A stretch of DNA of 64,000 nt from Hanleya hanleyi (lineage: Eukaryota > Mollusca > Polyplacophora > Lepidopleurida > Hanleyidae). Below are positions 39,287 through 52,408 of the stretch, piece by piece. The position numbers and the translations under genes were made by a program. The notes under the pieces were generated by a model. The model ran no database searches, was not told where the DNA came from, and was given only the letters and a program-made list of their open reading frames with translations. Within the stretch, counting starts at the first letter, position 1. The number at the start of each line of letters is the position of its first letter. The stretch is taken from contig JAVTVY010037258.1 in assembly GCA_036873755.1 (NCBI GenBank), positions 62,001 through 126,000 on the forward strand, read 5' to 3'.

Positions 39287-42200
39287 CTATCATTTGACTA
39301 GGCAATCAGACAAGGGACTACACCCTTAGATCTACCTTGTGTGTGTGTGTATGTGTGTGGTGTATGGCTGTGCGGGTGCGTGTGGGTGTGTGTGAGATAG
39401 AGTGTGTGAGTGTGTGTTTTGAAGGTCAACCGCGTTAGGGCCTCATTGCGTGAAGACGGGCCTTGGATGTGTTAACACAGATGCTGAGGGCGTTACCGCG
39501 GTGGGTCAATAATTTACTCTCAACTGATCCGAACTCTTTCCACCCGATCTAATCTGGTTGCATTGTGTAGGTCACAAACCTCCATTGAAGTTTCTGGGTG
39601 TTAGATTATTATCAGGACTTGACTTCCGGCGAACATTGATTGGCCATTTACCTGACTGGGCCAGAAATGGTCTGTGACGTATTTTAAAATGTTTCTGTAA
39701 AAAATGTAAAATATTTGACTCTGAATTATATCAAAACCATTTTTTCAAATTTTAATCGGAAAAAAATCTGGGCCAGTTGATTGGCTCCTCCGAAATTTGC
39801 CGTAATGGTGTCGAGTTTTCCATATGGTTGAGAGGAAAGGCCAGGCTACCTGGTGTGGTGGGTCATTTGTGGCGGCAAGTATTAGGGAATGTAGTTTTCT
39901 CAAGATGTGCTCGGCCAATTTACTACATATTAAATAAGGCGAATAAGTAGTATATAAAGCTGATCTGGGCGCATATTTATGGGGAGATAACTCTGTTTAA
40001 ACAATTTATTGAGCAGCCATGTGGTGCTGACGTCACATCTGGTCAGGTGATCGTATAGGTCAAGGTCAAAGGTCGCATCCGGTCACGTGACATCCGGGTC
40101 ACAGGTCACATCCGGGTCAAAAGGTCAAAGGACACTTCCGGTCACGTGACGGCCCAGCAATAAAGCCCTACCTAAGACCCCAGTGACTCCCAATGTGAAT
40201 CTCCCGGAATGCATGTGTGGCCATCGATAATATCGCCAGCACAATGCCCAGCATACATAGCCAGTGAGGAACCCTCAGTTTTTCCATACAGGTTTCCCCA
40301 AAACCGTATTGGCACGAAAAAAATACCTGAAACCATGAGAAGGAAGACTTATAGTAATAAACATAACATATAAGTGTTGTATCATGTTATTATGACCAGT
40401 TTATGATCAGTGCGACCCCAGGGTCGAGCCTTTATTGTCCATTATGTCTCCGCAAAAAATAAACATACAAAATGGCGGGGATTCTCCTTTTGGCATCGAT
40501 CGTGCTGCCCTCTGGAGGCAAGGAAGACTCGGACGTCGGGCGAACCTTTTTTGAAAAGTTCACGGAGATCTGAATAGGCCCATACTGGCTCAATGGACAA
40601 TGATGAACCAAATTCGAAACCCACACATGCTCATTGCCGTATGGGTTGGGGGATGTGGTTTTTCACGTCTCACCACGTAGGACACGATGGACAGGGTCTT
40701 GAAGCTAAGCGGTGAATTTTTTTGAAAAAGTCAGTGTACGCAGTGATTAAGTAGCGCTGGGTGGACGTTTTGGGGGCGTGAGGGGCCGAGCTATCCGATG
40801 GGGTCGAGTGAGGTATCATTGTAAAGCATACGTGAGAGAGCATCCCTCACTAGTGTGTTGTCCGTTTTCAACATTCTGCACATGCGCAGACAGGGAATTG
40901 TGGGAAAATGGCATGGGAAGGAACGTCTCACGAGGGAACGTTCCCTATTGGTCCGATTAGGTCGAGTGTGGTATCGATGTGTAGCATTCGTGAAGGAGCA
41001 TCCGATGGAATGGGTGCCTAGTCCGGTTTCATCATTCTGCACATGAGCAGTCTGGCGGTAGTATAGAAAGCAGGCATTTTGAGGGTTCATTTGGGATAGA
41101 AATGGACCATTCTTGGTCCGAATGGACCGCGTGAGGTGTCAAATTGAAGCTCTCAGGGTGTAGATCACGACTTGAGGCAAGCCCACGTCATCTGTGACGT
41201 CGTCGGTGACGTCATCAGCACGAGTAGTAGCGAAAGTGGTCATTTTAGGGCTTCGTGGAGGTCTGTTGAGTGATTAAGGGACCATCCGTTGCCCAAATGC
41301 GCTGTGTGGGTTGTCACGGTGAAGCTCTCGGGGTGTAGACCACGCCTTGAGGGATGTCCATATCGCCTGTGACGTCATCTGTGACGTCATTTGTACGAGT
41401 TGTTGCGAAAGTGGGCGTTTTGGGGTGTGGAGGAAGGTGTTTGGGGTCGAAATGGGCCATCCCTGGTCGGAATGGGTCGTATGGGGTGTTAAAGTGAAGC
41501 TTTTGTGGCCCCGACTTGAGGATTGTCCACGTCGTATGTGACGTCACTGGTTACGTCATCAGTAGGAGTAGTAGCGACAGCGGGTGTTTCGGAGGTGCAA
41601 TGGAGTGCGTTTGGAGTAGATAACGACCTTTTTCCATCCAGCTACCTGGTAGAGTTACCTGTGAGTGTGAGTGTATGTGCGCGTGTATGTGAGTGAGTGT
41701 GAGTGAGTGAATGAGTGAGTGAGTGTGTGTGTGTGAGTGTGTGAGTGAGTGAGTGAGTGAGTGAATGAGGCGTGCATAACGCCCGTGAGGCGTGCCCAAA
41801 GCCCGTTTCAACGCATAGACGCACCAACGATGGTGAGTTGAAAATCTGGTCCCTACGTGTAAGGGAAAAATTGGAACTCTTCTGGGTTCGGAGGTAGTTT
41901 TAGTGAAACCCGGAAGTGACGTCTGTGTGCAGAACCCACACCACCCAACCACAAACACGGACCCATAGTGGTTGGTCAAACACACTGCCACGCACCCCCA
42001 AAATGCCTGCTTTCTATACTACGGCCAGACTACGCATGCGCAGACTCTTGAACACGGACGAACCATGAGCACAGTCGGATGCTCCTCCACGAGAGCTTCA
42101 ACATAAGACATCAGACGACACCATCGGACCACTAGGGGCTCACCTAGACCCCAAAATGTCTATTTCCATACCCTTTTCCCACAATTCCTGCTTGCGCATG

Positions 42201-42994
42201 CGCAGAATGACGTCAATTCCACGTCACACCCATTCCATCAGATGCCCCTTCACGAATGTTTCACATTGATACCTCATACGACCCAATCGGACCATTAGGG
42301 GCTCCCCTAGACCCCAAAACGTCTATTCCATACCCTTGGTCTACCGCGCATGCGCAGAATGACCATATTCCAACCCCACACCCAGTCCATCGGATGCCCC
42401 CTCACATATGCTTCACATTGATACCTCACTCGACTCCATCGGACCGCTAGTGACCCACCTAGACCCCAAAACGTCTATTTCCATACCTTTGGTCTACCGC
42501 GCATGCGCAGAATGACGATATTTCAACCCCACACCCACCCCATCAGATGCCTCTTCACGAATGCTTCACATTGATACCTCATACGACCCAATCGGTACAC
42601 TAGGGACCCCTCTCGCCCCTGAAGATTGCCGGAGAATGCCGGAGAATTTGGGATTACTTTCTGTCCGCGGAGGCAGGCCGCATCACCACCAGACCGCATC
42701 ACCGCGGAGGAATACACGCGTCCGATTCACGCAGACCGGAAGTGATGCCATACATGACGTCACACTTGCGCAGAACACCGCCACAAAACCGTCACAAAAT
42801 CTCATACCTGCGCACAACACTCCTGCGCACACCACTTTCTCGCGCATGCGCACTGAGCCCAATGAGCCTCGAAATCACGTTTGGTTACTACTTACCCACT
42901 TTGGAGCAGTATAGCATAGTATAGTAGTAGTATAGTTTAGCACAAAATAGTAGAAGTATATTCGTTGTATAGTAGTAGTAGCAGTAGTAGTAGC

Positions 42995-43025
<31 letters not shown>

Positions 43026-43371
43026 AAGTATAGTATAGTATAGTATAGTATAGTATAGTAGTAGCATAGTATAGCATAGCATATTATAATAATAGTATAG
43101 TAGAGTATATCTAGGCCATGGTAAGAATAGGTCTCAGCTCCTCAGATAGCTTGTCGTGAGAGACGACTAACTGGGGCGCCCGTGGGGTTCCTGGGTGTGA
43201 AAAGGAATAGGACCCTACCCGTGTGGTTTCCGTGTTTGAAAAGGAATAGGAACCAAACGTGGTGATATGACTGAGATAGTGTTGAAAGCGAGGTTAAATC
43301 ATACTCACTCATTCACTTACTCATTCACTCACTCACTCATAGTATAGTAGTAATATAGTATAGTAGTAATA
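38368..43371. repeat. ~5-kb tandem unit 1 of Polinton terminal sequence
   Basis: It begins CTGCTCCAATGTGGGTACCC. Order: right-type terminal region ending GGGACT at 39319; a segment with GT-rich DNA and E-box/CRE-rich DNA (39320-40740); forward 152-bp-type repeats (40760-41540); a GTGAGTGAGTGAG tract (41660-41770); inverted 152-bp repeats (42000-42600); a TAG-type microsatellite (42910-43090); and a SINE (43113-43338). The next copy starts at 43372. The ORFs of 60-146 codons here are repeat artefacts. Confidence 0.85.
43113..43338 (+). mobile_element. SINE with CACTCA-type tail in unit 1
   Basis: The body ends GTTGAAAGCGAGGTTAAATC followed by ACTCACTCATTCACTTACTC. The same ending occurs at 63060-63125 (ATGTTAAAAACGACGTTAAA then CTCACTCACTC). 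No clear tRNA or 5S head is visible in this copy. Confidence 0.55.
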
Positions 43372-46300
43372 CTGCTCCAATGTGGGTACCCTCCGAAGGA
43401 ACTTCCTTCCACCTGTGTGTAAAATTAATGCACTGCAGGATATAGGCTTCTGGCTGCACCATCATGTCAGCGCACATGCGATGTTCATCGAGGCCAGGTC
43501 ATCCCCATAACAATATAACAATAACCCAATTCAACGCCCAGTACCATACAGGGGAGGTAACTCTACAAGATTAGACAGATCCACCGTGTACTATCCACAG
43601 TACCCTATGACGTATCCACATGCCACTAGTTACCCATATTGGCTAGTGTATACATGTGTAGGTAGCTGCTTAGTCCCACGTCCGCACCTAAATCGAACCG
43701 TATTTGCGGTTTATCCACTACCGATGACGTCATTTTTATCAATAATATTGTCTGCCAACAGACCAGGGTCCACAGGCGTCTCCAATGGCCAAATACCACT
43801 AGTTATCCCTATCGGCTAGTGTATAAGGATGTACTTTTCATCCAACCGAGGGAGTATCTGCCCGTATCTGCGCTTTTTCTACTACTCCTAAATGCTCATG
43901 CGCATCATGACGTCAAAGTCACACCATAGCCAAGGTACTGAATGACTTTACACAGCAAGAAACCTCTCACATTGGGACTTGGACTGTCCGAAGTCGCTTA
44001 GGGGTGTCCCAGAGCGAATGGGCGGCCATTGAACATGACCAGTATCGATCATGTCCGAAGATTGACGCACCACAACGGGAGTTTCTAAAAGGGTGGCTTC
44101 TGATTGGACAAGAGCAGTCGGGGATTAGCACTGGCCGCTTCTGATTGGACAATACAAGAGCATACGAGAATTGCAAACACACTAATAGCGGCTCCCTCAG
44201 CGTGGGTGTATTGTGATGGAGGAGATATTACAGTGACCTGAAATCCTTGTTGTTGTTGTTGTTGTTCTATCATTTGACTAGGCAATCAGACAAGGGACTG
44301 GACTACACCCTTAGATCTACCTTGTGTGTGTGTGTATGTGTGTGGTGTATGGCTGTGCGGTGCGTGTGGGTGTGTGTGAGATAGAGTGTGTAAGTGTGTG
44401 TTTTGAAGGTCAACCGCGTTAGGGCCTCATTGCGTGAAGACGGGCCTTGGATGTGTTAACACAGATGCTGAGGGCGTTACCGCGGTGGGTCAATAATTTA
44501 CTCTCAACTGATCCGAACTCTTTCCACCCGATCTAATCTGGTTGCATTGTGTAGGCCACAAACCTCCATTGAAGTTTCTGGGTGTTAGATTATTATCAGG
44601 ACTTGACTTCCGGCGAACATTGATTGGCCATATACCTGACTGGGCCAGAAATGGTCTGTGACGTATTTTAAAATGTTTCTGTAAAAAATGTAAAATATTT
44701 GACTCTGAATTATCAAACCACTTTTTCAAATTTTAATCGGAAAAAAATCTGGGCCAGTTGATTGGCTCCTCCGAAATTTGCCGTAATGGTGTCGAGTTTT
44801 CCATATGGTTGAGAGGAAAGGCCAGGCTACCTGGTGTGGTGGGTCATTTGTGGCGGCAAGTATTAGGGAATGTAGTTTTCTCAAGATGTGCTCGGCCAAT
44901 TTACTACATATTAAATAAGGCGAATAAGTAGTATATAAAGCTGATCTGGGCGCATATTTAGGGGGAGATAACTCTGTTTAAACAATTTATTGAGGAGCCA
45001 TGTGGTGCTGACGCATCCGGTCACGTGACATCCGGGTCACAGGTCACATCCGGGTCAAAAGGTCGAAGGACACTTCCGGTCACGTGACGGTCCAGCAATA
45101 AAGCCATATCTAAGACCCCAGTGACTCCCAATGTGAATCTCCCGGAATGCATGTGTGGCCATCGATAATATCGCCAGCACAATGCCCAGCATACATAGCC
45201 AGTGAGGAACCCACAGTTTTTCCCTACAGGTTTCCCCAAAACCGTATTGGCACGAAAAAAATACCTTTAACCATGAGAAGGAAGACTTATAGTAATAAAC
45301 ATAACATATAAGTGTTGTACCATGTTATTATGACCAGTTTATGATCAGTGCGACCCCAGGGTCGAGCCTTTATTGTCCATTATGTCTCCGCAAAAAATAA
45401 ACATACAAAATGGCGGGGATTTTCCTTTTGGCATCGATCGTGCTGCCCTCTGGAGGCAAGGAAGACTCGGACGTCGGGCGAACCATTTTTGAAAAGTTCA
45501 CGGAGATCTGGATAGGCCCATACTGGCTCAACGGACAATGTTGAACCAAATTCGAAACCCACACATGCTCATTGCGGTATGGGTTGGGGGATGTGGTTTT
45601 TCACGTCTCACCACGTAGGACACGATGGACAGGGTCTTGAAGCTAAGCGGTGAATTTTTTTGAAAAAGTCAGTGTACGCAGTGAGTAAGTAGCGCTGGGT
45701 GGACGTTTTGGGGGCGAGAGGGGCCGAGTTATCCGATGGGGTCGAGTGAGGTATCATTGTAAAGCATACGTGAGAGAGCATCCCTCACTAGTGTGTTGTC
45801 CGTTTTCAACATTCTGCACATGCGCAGACAGGGAATTGTGGGAAAATGGCATGGGAAGGAACGTCTCACGAGGGAGCGTTCCCTATTGGTCCGATTAGGT
45901 CGAGTGTGGTATCGATGTGTAGCATTCGTGAAGGAGCATCCGATGGAATGGGTGCCTAGTCCGGTTTCATCATTCTGCGCATGAGCAGTCTGGCCGTAGT
46001 ATAGAAAGCAGGCATTTTGAGGGTTCATTTGGGATAGAGATGGACCATTCTTGGTCCGAATGGACCGCGTGAAGTGTCAAATTGAAGCTCTCAGGGTGTA
46101 GATCACGACTTGAGGCATGCCCACGTCATGTGACGTCGTCGGTGACGTCATCAGTACGAGTAGTAGCGAAAGTGGTCATTTTAGGGGTTCGTGTAGGTCT
46201 GTTGAGTGATTAAGGGACCATCCGTTGCCCAAATGCGCTGTGTGGGTTGTCACGGTGAAGCTCTCGGGGTGTAGACCACGCCTTGAGGGATGTCCATATC

Positions 46301-48284
46301 GCCTGTGACGTCATCTGTGACGTCATTTGTACGAGTTGTTGCGAAAGTGGGCGTTTTGGGGTGTGGAGGAAGGTGTTTGGGGTCGAAATGGGCCATCCCT
46401 GGTCGGAATGGGTCGTATGGGGTGTTAAAGTGAAGCTTTTGTGGCCCCGACTTGAGGATTGTCCACGTCGTATGTGACGTCACTGGTTACGTCATCAGTA
46501 GGAGTAGTAGCGACAGCGGGTGTTTCGGAGGTGCAATGGAGTGCGTTTGGAGTAGATAACGACCTTTTTCCATCCAGCTACCTGGTAGAGTTACCTGTGA
46601 GTGTGAGTGTATGTGCGCGTGTATGTGAGTGAGTGTGAGTGAGTGAATGAGTGAGTGAGTGTGTGTGTGTGAGTGTGTGAGTGAGTGAGTGAGTGAGTGA
46701 ATGAGGCGTGCATAACGCCCGTGAGGCGTGCCCAAAGCCCGTTTCAACGCATAGACGCACCAACGATGGTGAGTTGAAAATCTGGTCCCTACGTGTAAGG
46801 GAAAAATTGGAACTCTTCTGGGTTCGGAGGTAGTTTTAGTGAAACCCGGAAGTGACGTCTGTGTGCAGAACCCACACCACCCAACCACAAACACGGACCC
46901 ATAGTGGTTGGTCAAACACACTGCCACGCACCCCCAAAATGCCTGCTTTCTATACTACGGCCAGACTACGCATGCGCAGACTCTTGAACACGGACGAACC
47001 ATGAGCACAGTCGGATGCTCCTCCACGAGAGCTTCAACATAAGACATCAGACGACACCATCGGACCACTAGGGGCTCACCTAGACCCCAAAATGTTTATT
47101 TCCATACCCTTTTCCCACAATTCCTGCTTGCGCATGCGCAGAATGACGTCAGTTCCACGTCACACCCATCCCACCAGATGCCCCTTCACGAATGCTTCAC
47201 ATTGATACCTCATACGACCCAATCGGACCATTAGGGGCTTCCCTAGGCCCCAAAACGTCTATTCCATACACTTGGTCTACCGCGCATGCGCAGAATGACC
47301 ATATTCCAACCCCACACCCAGCCCATCGGATGCCCCCTCACATATGCTTCACATTGATACCTCACTCGACTCCATCGGACCACTAGTGACCCACCTAGAC
47401 CCCAAAACGTCTATTTCCATACCTTTGGTCTACCGCGCATGCGCAGAATGACGATATTTCAACCCCACACCCATCCCATCAGATGCCCCTTCACGAATGC
47501 TTCACATTGATACCTCATACGACCCAATCGGTACACTAGGGACCCCTCTCGCCCCTGAAGATTGCCGGAGAATGCCGGAGAATTTGGGACTACTTTCTGT
47601 CCGCGGAGGCAGACCGCATCACCACCAGACCGCATCACCGCGGAGGAATACACACGTCCGATTCATGCAGACCGGAAGTGACGTCATACATGGCGTCACA
47701 CTTGCGCAGAACACCGCCACAAAACCGTCACAATATCTCATACCTGCGCACAACACTCCTGCGCACACCACTTTCTCGCGCATGCGCACTGAGCCCAATG
47801 AGCCTCGAAATCACGTTTGGTTACTACTTACCCACTTTGGAGCAGTATAGCATAGTATAGTAGTAGTATAGTTTAGCATAAAATAGTAGAAGTATATTCG
47901 TTGTATAGTAGTAGTAGCAGTAGTAGCAGTAGTAGTAGTAGTAAAGTATAGTATAGTATAGTATAGTATAGTAGTAGCATAGTATAGCATAGCATATTAT
48001 AATAATAGTATAGTAGAGTATATCTAGGCCATGGTAAGAATAGGTCTCAGCTCCTCAGATAGCTTGTCGTGAGAGACGACTAACTGGGGCGCCCGTGGGG
48101 TTCCTGGGTGTGAAAAGGAATAGGACCCTACCCGTGTGGTTTCCGTGTTTGAAAAGGAATAGGAACCAAACGTGGTGATATGACTGAGATAGTGTTGAAA
48201 GCGAGGTTAAATCATACTCACTCATTCACTTACTCATGCACTCACTCACTCATAGTATAGTAGTAATATAGTATAGTAGTAATA
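43372..48284. repeat. ~5-kb tandem unit 2 of Polinton terminal sequence
   Basis: A direct copy of 38368-43371, 4913 bp, high identity. Differences: a shorter (TTG)n (44248-44267 against 39241-39285), ~50 bp missing after GTGGTGCTGACG (~45012), an extra GGACT at the end GGGACTGGACT (44304), and shorter TAG microsatellites. After it, a third copy of the unit start (CTGCTCCAATGTGGG, 48285) continues into the PolB promoter. Confidence 0.85.
48025..48253 (+). mobile_element. SINE with CACTCA-type tail in unit 2
   Basis: A duplicate of 43113-43338 carried along by the tandem duplication, with only a few tail differences. Confidence 0.55.
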
Positions 48285-48314
48285 CTGCTCCAATGTGGGC
48301 ACCCTCCGAAGGAA

Positions 48315-48425
48315 CTTCCATTTTGGAGCCGCCATTTTGTAGCCGCCATTTTGGAGCCGCCATTTTGTAGTCGCCATTTTGGAGCCGCCATTTTGTAGCC
48401 GCCATTTTGGAGCCGCCATTGTTGT
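48315..48425 (+). promoter_or_regulatory. Array of eight YY1-like motifs upstream of PolB
   Basis: Eight 15-bp repeats of GCCGCCATTTTG, alternating GAG and TAG spacers. CCGCCATTTTG fits the YY1 core (CCAT in the orientation that reads AAAATGGCGG on the other strand). The array ends ~10 bases before a consensus TATA box. Confidence 0.6.
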
Positions 48426-48434
48426 AGAAAAACG

Positions 48435-48443
48435 TATAAAAGG
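48435..48443 (+). promoter_or_regulatory. TATA box of the PolB gene
   Basis: TATAAAAGG, about 139 bases before the ATG at 48574. Transcription would be expected to start near 48465. The leader contains a CTGC-rich tract (48498-48565). Confidence 0.65.
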
Positions 48444-48573
48444 AGGTGATTTTTAGTGGTTTGGTGTATTCATTGCACTACCCAACGGAGGTATCTGACC
48501 TACCTGCCTGCCTGCCTGCCTGACCAGTCTGCCTGCTTGCCTACCAGCCTGCCTGCTTCACCAGCCTGCCTGT

Positions 48574-51500
48574 ATGAGACGTGAAGATTTTCCAGGGGAC
48601 CCAGCAGCACCTCCGGTTGAAGTCTTGCCTGAAGACGAGCGTGTGAGGGACATTTATCAACGACAATGGAATACCATACGCCATTGTTTTCATCGGCATC
48701 GCCCGATATTGGACTTATATAATTTCCGGTTGGAAGAAAACATCCGTCTACGTAGCTACGTGGAAGCCATCTTCAACGACCAAGATACAGCCTTCAAGTT
48801 AAATCTCACTTTTGGATACATCCTTCGCCATAAAGAGACAGACCAGCTCCGTTATTATTATCCCAGCAATAATACCCGGGTGTTTGACCAGCCTTTCACC
48901 ATTATCCATCGACCGCCCCTGAACACGGTACTGTAAAAATTAGAAAGCTTGGATAGTTTGGAATGGGTACGACAACAACGACCAAATACAAAATGGCAAG
49001 TGGAGATGACAACCAATGTTTTACGTCACTAAAATGATCGATCACCCTATCGGCGCCCCCATTCATCTCCCGGACTGGTTGAAACACAGAGAAGGCATGT
49101 ACGCTTTAGTGAGTGGAAGCAGTGGGCCCTACACCGATCGGAAATGTTTATTCCGATGCCTGGCTATCCATCTCAACAAACGTCCACCCAAAGATTGCAA
49201 TAAATTGGCCAACCAGTATTGGGAAGACTACTTACGTGAAAGGAACATGAAATATCGGGACTTTCGCGGGGTCCCGTTATCGCAGCTGGATGTGGTGGAA
49301 AATTTATTTCACGTGAACATTGTCGTATACAAATTAGAGCAACACGTGGATGTCGACAATGACGCCCCACAACTCACCGCCCGACTCGTACATCGTACGC
49401 CGGGAAAATACGACACAACCATGACATTGAATTTGTACGAAACGGACACTGGCGGGCATTTCTCGTACATCACGGACATCAACAGGTATGCCCAGTCATA
49501 CATCTGTAGTAAATGCCAACGCGTGTTTGACCAGTCTGGGCACCTACATCAGCACGAGAAAATTTGTGACCAGACCACCAAACGGATATTCCCCGGCGGC
49601 GTATTCCACAACACTCCGACCATCTTTGAAGACCTGGCAGATGAGGGTATCGATGTGCCCATGGACCACCGTTATTTCCGGTACAGAGCGTGCTATGATT
49701 TTGAAGCCCTATTAGAACCCATGGAAAAGGTATCGGCTAAAACTCAATGGACTCAGCATCACATTCCTTTGAGTGTGAGTATTCACACCAACGTACCCGG
49801 TTACGACACGGCTCCGGTGTGTTTCGTCTCTAACGGGGACCCCCATGAACTGATTACACGGATGATGAACTACCTTGAAACCCTCAGTCAAGTCAGTGCG
49901 GCACATCTCGCGTCGACTATCTACTGTGATGTATTAGCGGCACTTGATGCGCGTATTCCAACATTGAATGGGGAGGAGGACGATACCGATGACGAAGACG
50001 AAAGTGAGGAACGCAAACCACCGAAACCCTATGCGCAGAAACTGAAACTGCGTTTATTGGAATACATGAACCAATTACCCGTCCTTGGATTTAACTCGGG
50101 CCGATAGGATTTGAACTTAATCAAAGAATTCTTGTACCCGTACCTCGCTAAAGCTGGGAATGTGAAATTCATTATTAAGAAGACAAACAACCACGTCGCT
50201 CTATCCACAACTTCACTCCGATTCTTAGATGTACGTAATTACCTGGCGCCGAATTACAGCTATGGACAGTGGGTGAAAGCGTACGACTGCGCGGAGAGGG
50301 AAAGTTGCTTTCCCTACAACTACATGACGAGTCTCGAGCGTCTGGACGAAACCCAGTTACCACCCCAGGAGGCCTTTTACAACGATCTCAAAGGAGAAGC
50401 ATTATCTACCACCCTGTATACCGAACTGCAACAGGTGTGGGTCCGTGAAGGGATGCAAACTCTCCGGGATTTTCTCGTCTATTACAACAATTTGGATGTC
50501 ATCCCTTTTCTGGAAGCTACCGACAAAATGTCCGCCTTCTACCGAGATATGGGTGTCGACGTATTCAAAGACTGTGTTAGCATTCCCGGTCTGACCCTGC
50601 GGCATCTGTTCCAGGACTTACCCACGTTCTTCGCTCTCGTCGATCAGAAAGACGCCGACAAGTTTGACTGTTTGAAGGGAAATATCGTAGGCGGCTCCAG
50701 TATTATATTCCATCGGTACCATGAGAAACAGCTGACCCATATCCGAGGAGAAAAATTGTGTGAGAAAATAATAGGATTCGACGCCAATGCCCTCTACCTA
50801 TCGTGTTTGAGTAAACCTATGCCGGCCGGTCATTATACGCGGTGGCTCCCTGAGGGTCGAGCATTCAGAGCTCAACGATCTACGAAACATCAAGCAGAAC
50901 AATGCGACGAGGCGTCAGCGACGAGGCGTCACTATCCGTCACCAAGGCAACCACACGGAAAAGCGAATTGGAGATCGGCGCCTTCCCGTGGACGGATTTG
51001 CTATCATCAATACAGTACCGACCGTGTTTCAATTTCACGGCTGTTATTGGCACGGTCATGAGTGTTCGTTCGCGGGAGGGCGCTATAACGAACGCCGTGG
51101 ACTGACCACGGCCGCCTTACGTGAAGAAGTACAGCAGAATCGAGATTACATTTGTGGACTGGGCTATGCCTATGAACAGCTATGGGAATGTGAATTCCAC
51201 CACATGCAACGTCGTCAACCTGAGTTATACTCGTTCTTACACGCTCACGACCGACTACTGGATCATCGGACTGTTATCACCATGACCGACATCCTACGCA
51301 CTGTTGAGACGGGAGACCTCTATGGATTCGTGGAATGGGATCTGCACGTCCCTGACCACTTGAAAGACACGTTTGGCGAATGTCCGCCCATCTTCAAAAA
51401 CACCGAGGTGAGTCGAGATGATATCGGAGCCCATATGTGCGCATACGCTGAAGAACACGACTACCTAACGCGACCACAGCGTATGTTGATCGGCAGCATG

Positions 51501-52408
51501 TTTGGCGAAAAAATCTTGCTCGGTACCCCTCTGCTTCAGTGGTATATGAGGCACGGACTGGAAATTACGAAAATATACCAAGTCATAGAATTCACCCCCC
51601 AGGCTTGTTTTGAGAAGTTCGCGAACGACGTCACTACCGCCCGTCGCCAACCCCAGTAAAGCCATCATCGGGGAAACGATGAAATTACTTACGGTAACGA
51701 ACCAGGACCGTCACGTGACCGTGAACATTTGTAACAAGAAACAAGCCCGCACACGCGTGAATTCGCCTCTATACCGACACATGGAGATGATTGACGACAC
51801 CACCTACGAAGTGACGTCAGCCAAAAAGACCATCACATATAACCTGCCGCTCCAAATAGGATGTATGGTGTACCAGCTGGCCAAACTGCGAATGCTGGAA
51901 TTCATATACGATTTCATGGGCGTGTATTTCCACCAATCAGACTGGCAATTGATAGAAATGGATACCGACTCAGCATACATGGCCGTTTCCAACCCTGACT
52001 GGGAGTCACTCATCAAACCAGAATTACGTGCACAATATGAGGCGGAACGGGACCAGTGGCTACCCGGACGCGACCACTACACCTACGACAAGCGGACGCC
52101 CGGCCTGTTTAAACTAGAGTAGAGCGGTGATGCCATGATCGCCCTGTGTTCGAAAACTTACTTTTGTGACGGTGATGACAACAAATTCAGTTGTAAGGGG
52201 GTGAGTCGACGCGACTCCAACATCAGCAAGGCAATGTAACTGAATGTCCTCCAGAGCCAGGCCAGTGCGAGTGGCACTAACCGAGGTTTCCGTATCATCG
52301 ACCACCAGATGCGCTCGTATACCCAGGAACGGGACGCCTTCACATACTTTTTACCCCAAGCGCAAAGTCCTGCCCGATGGTGTGACTACAACCTATCTTG
52401 ACATTTAG
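48574..52408 (+). pseudogene. Polinton protein-primed DNA polymerase B, multiply broken
   Basis: The replicative polymerase of the element. N-terminal region from the ATG at 48574 (DIYQRQWNTIRHCFHRHR). TAA at 48934-48936 and a frameshift near 49018 precede the long frame 49016-50107, which has a zinc-finger-like CSKCQ...H...H...C (~49500) and Exo I CYDFEAL (~49690). TAG at 50105-50107 falls in the Exo II motif (GFNSGR-stop-DLNL). Exo III YNNLDVIPF (~50487) and Pol motif A GFDANALYL (~50777) follow. Further breaks lie near 50880-50930 (with a probable deletion) and 51650. Motif B (NSxYG) is absent: the frame passes from MKLL straight to TVTNQDRH at ~51690. Motif C is MDTDSAY (~51958). TAG 52120-52122, TAA ~52237 and a frameshift ~52350 precede the end at 52406-52408. 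Confidence 0.88.

Noticed and set aside
41551..41991. 146-codon minus ORF with HSLTHSLTH repeats (also 46487-46927)
   Set aside because: Translation of the GTGAGTGAGTGAG microsatellite and terminal repeat; it is duplicated only because the unit is duplicated.
48498..48565. CTGC-rich tract as coding sequence fused to PolB
   Set aside because: It precedes the first PolB ATG in the leader, and no family similarity extends into it.
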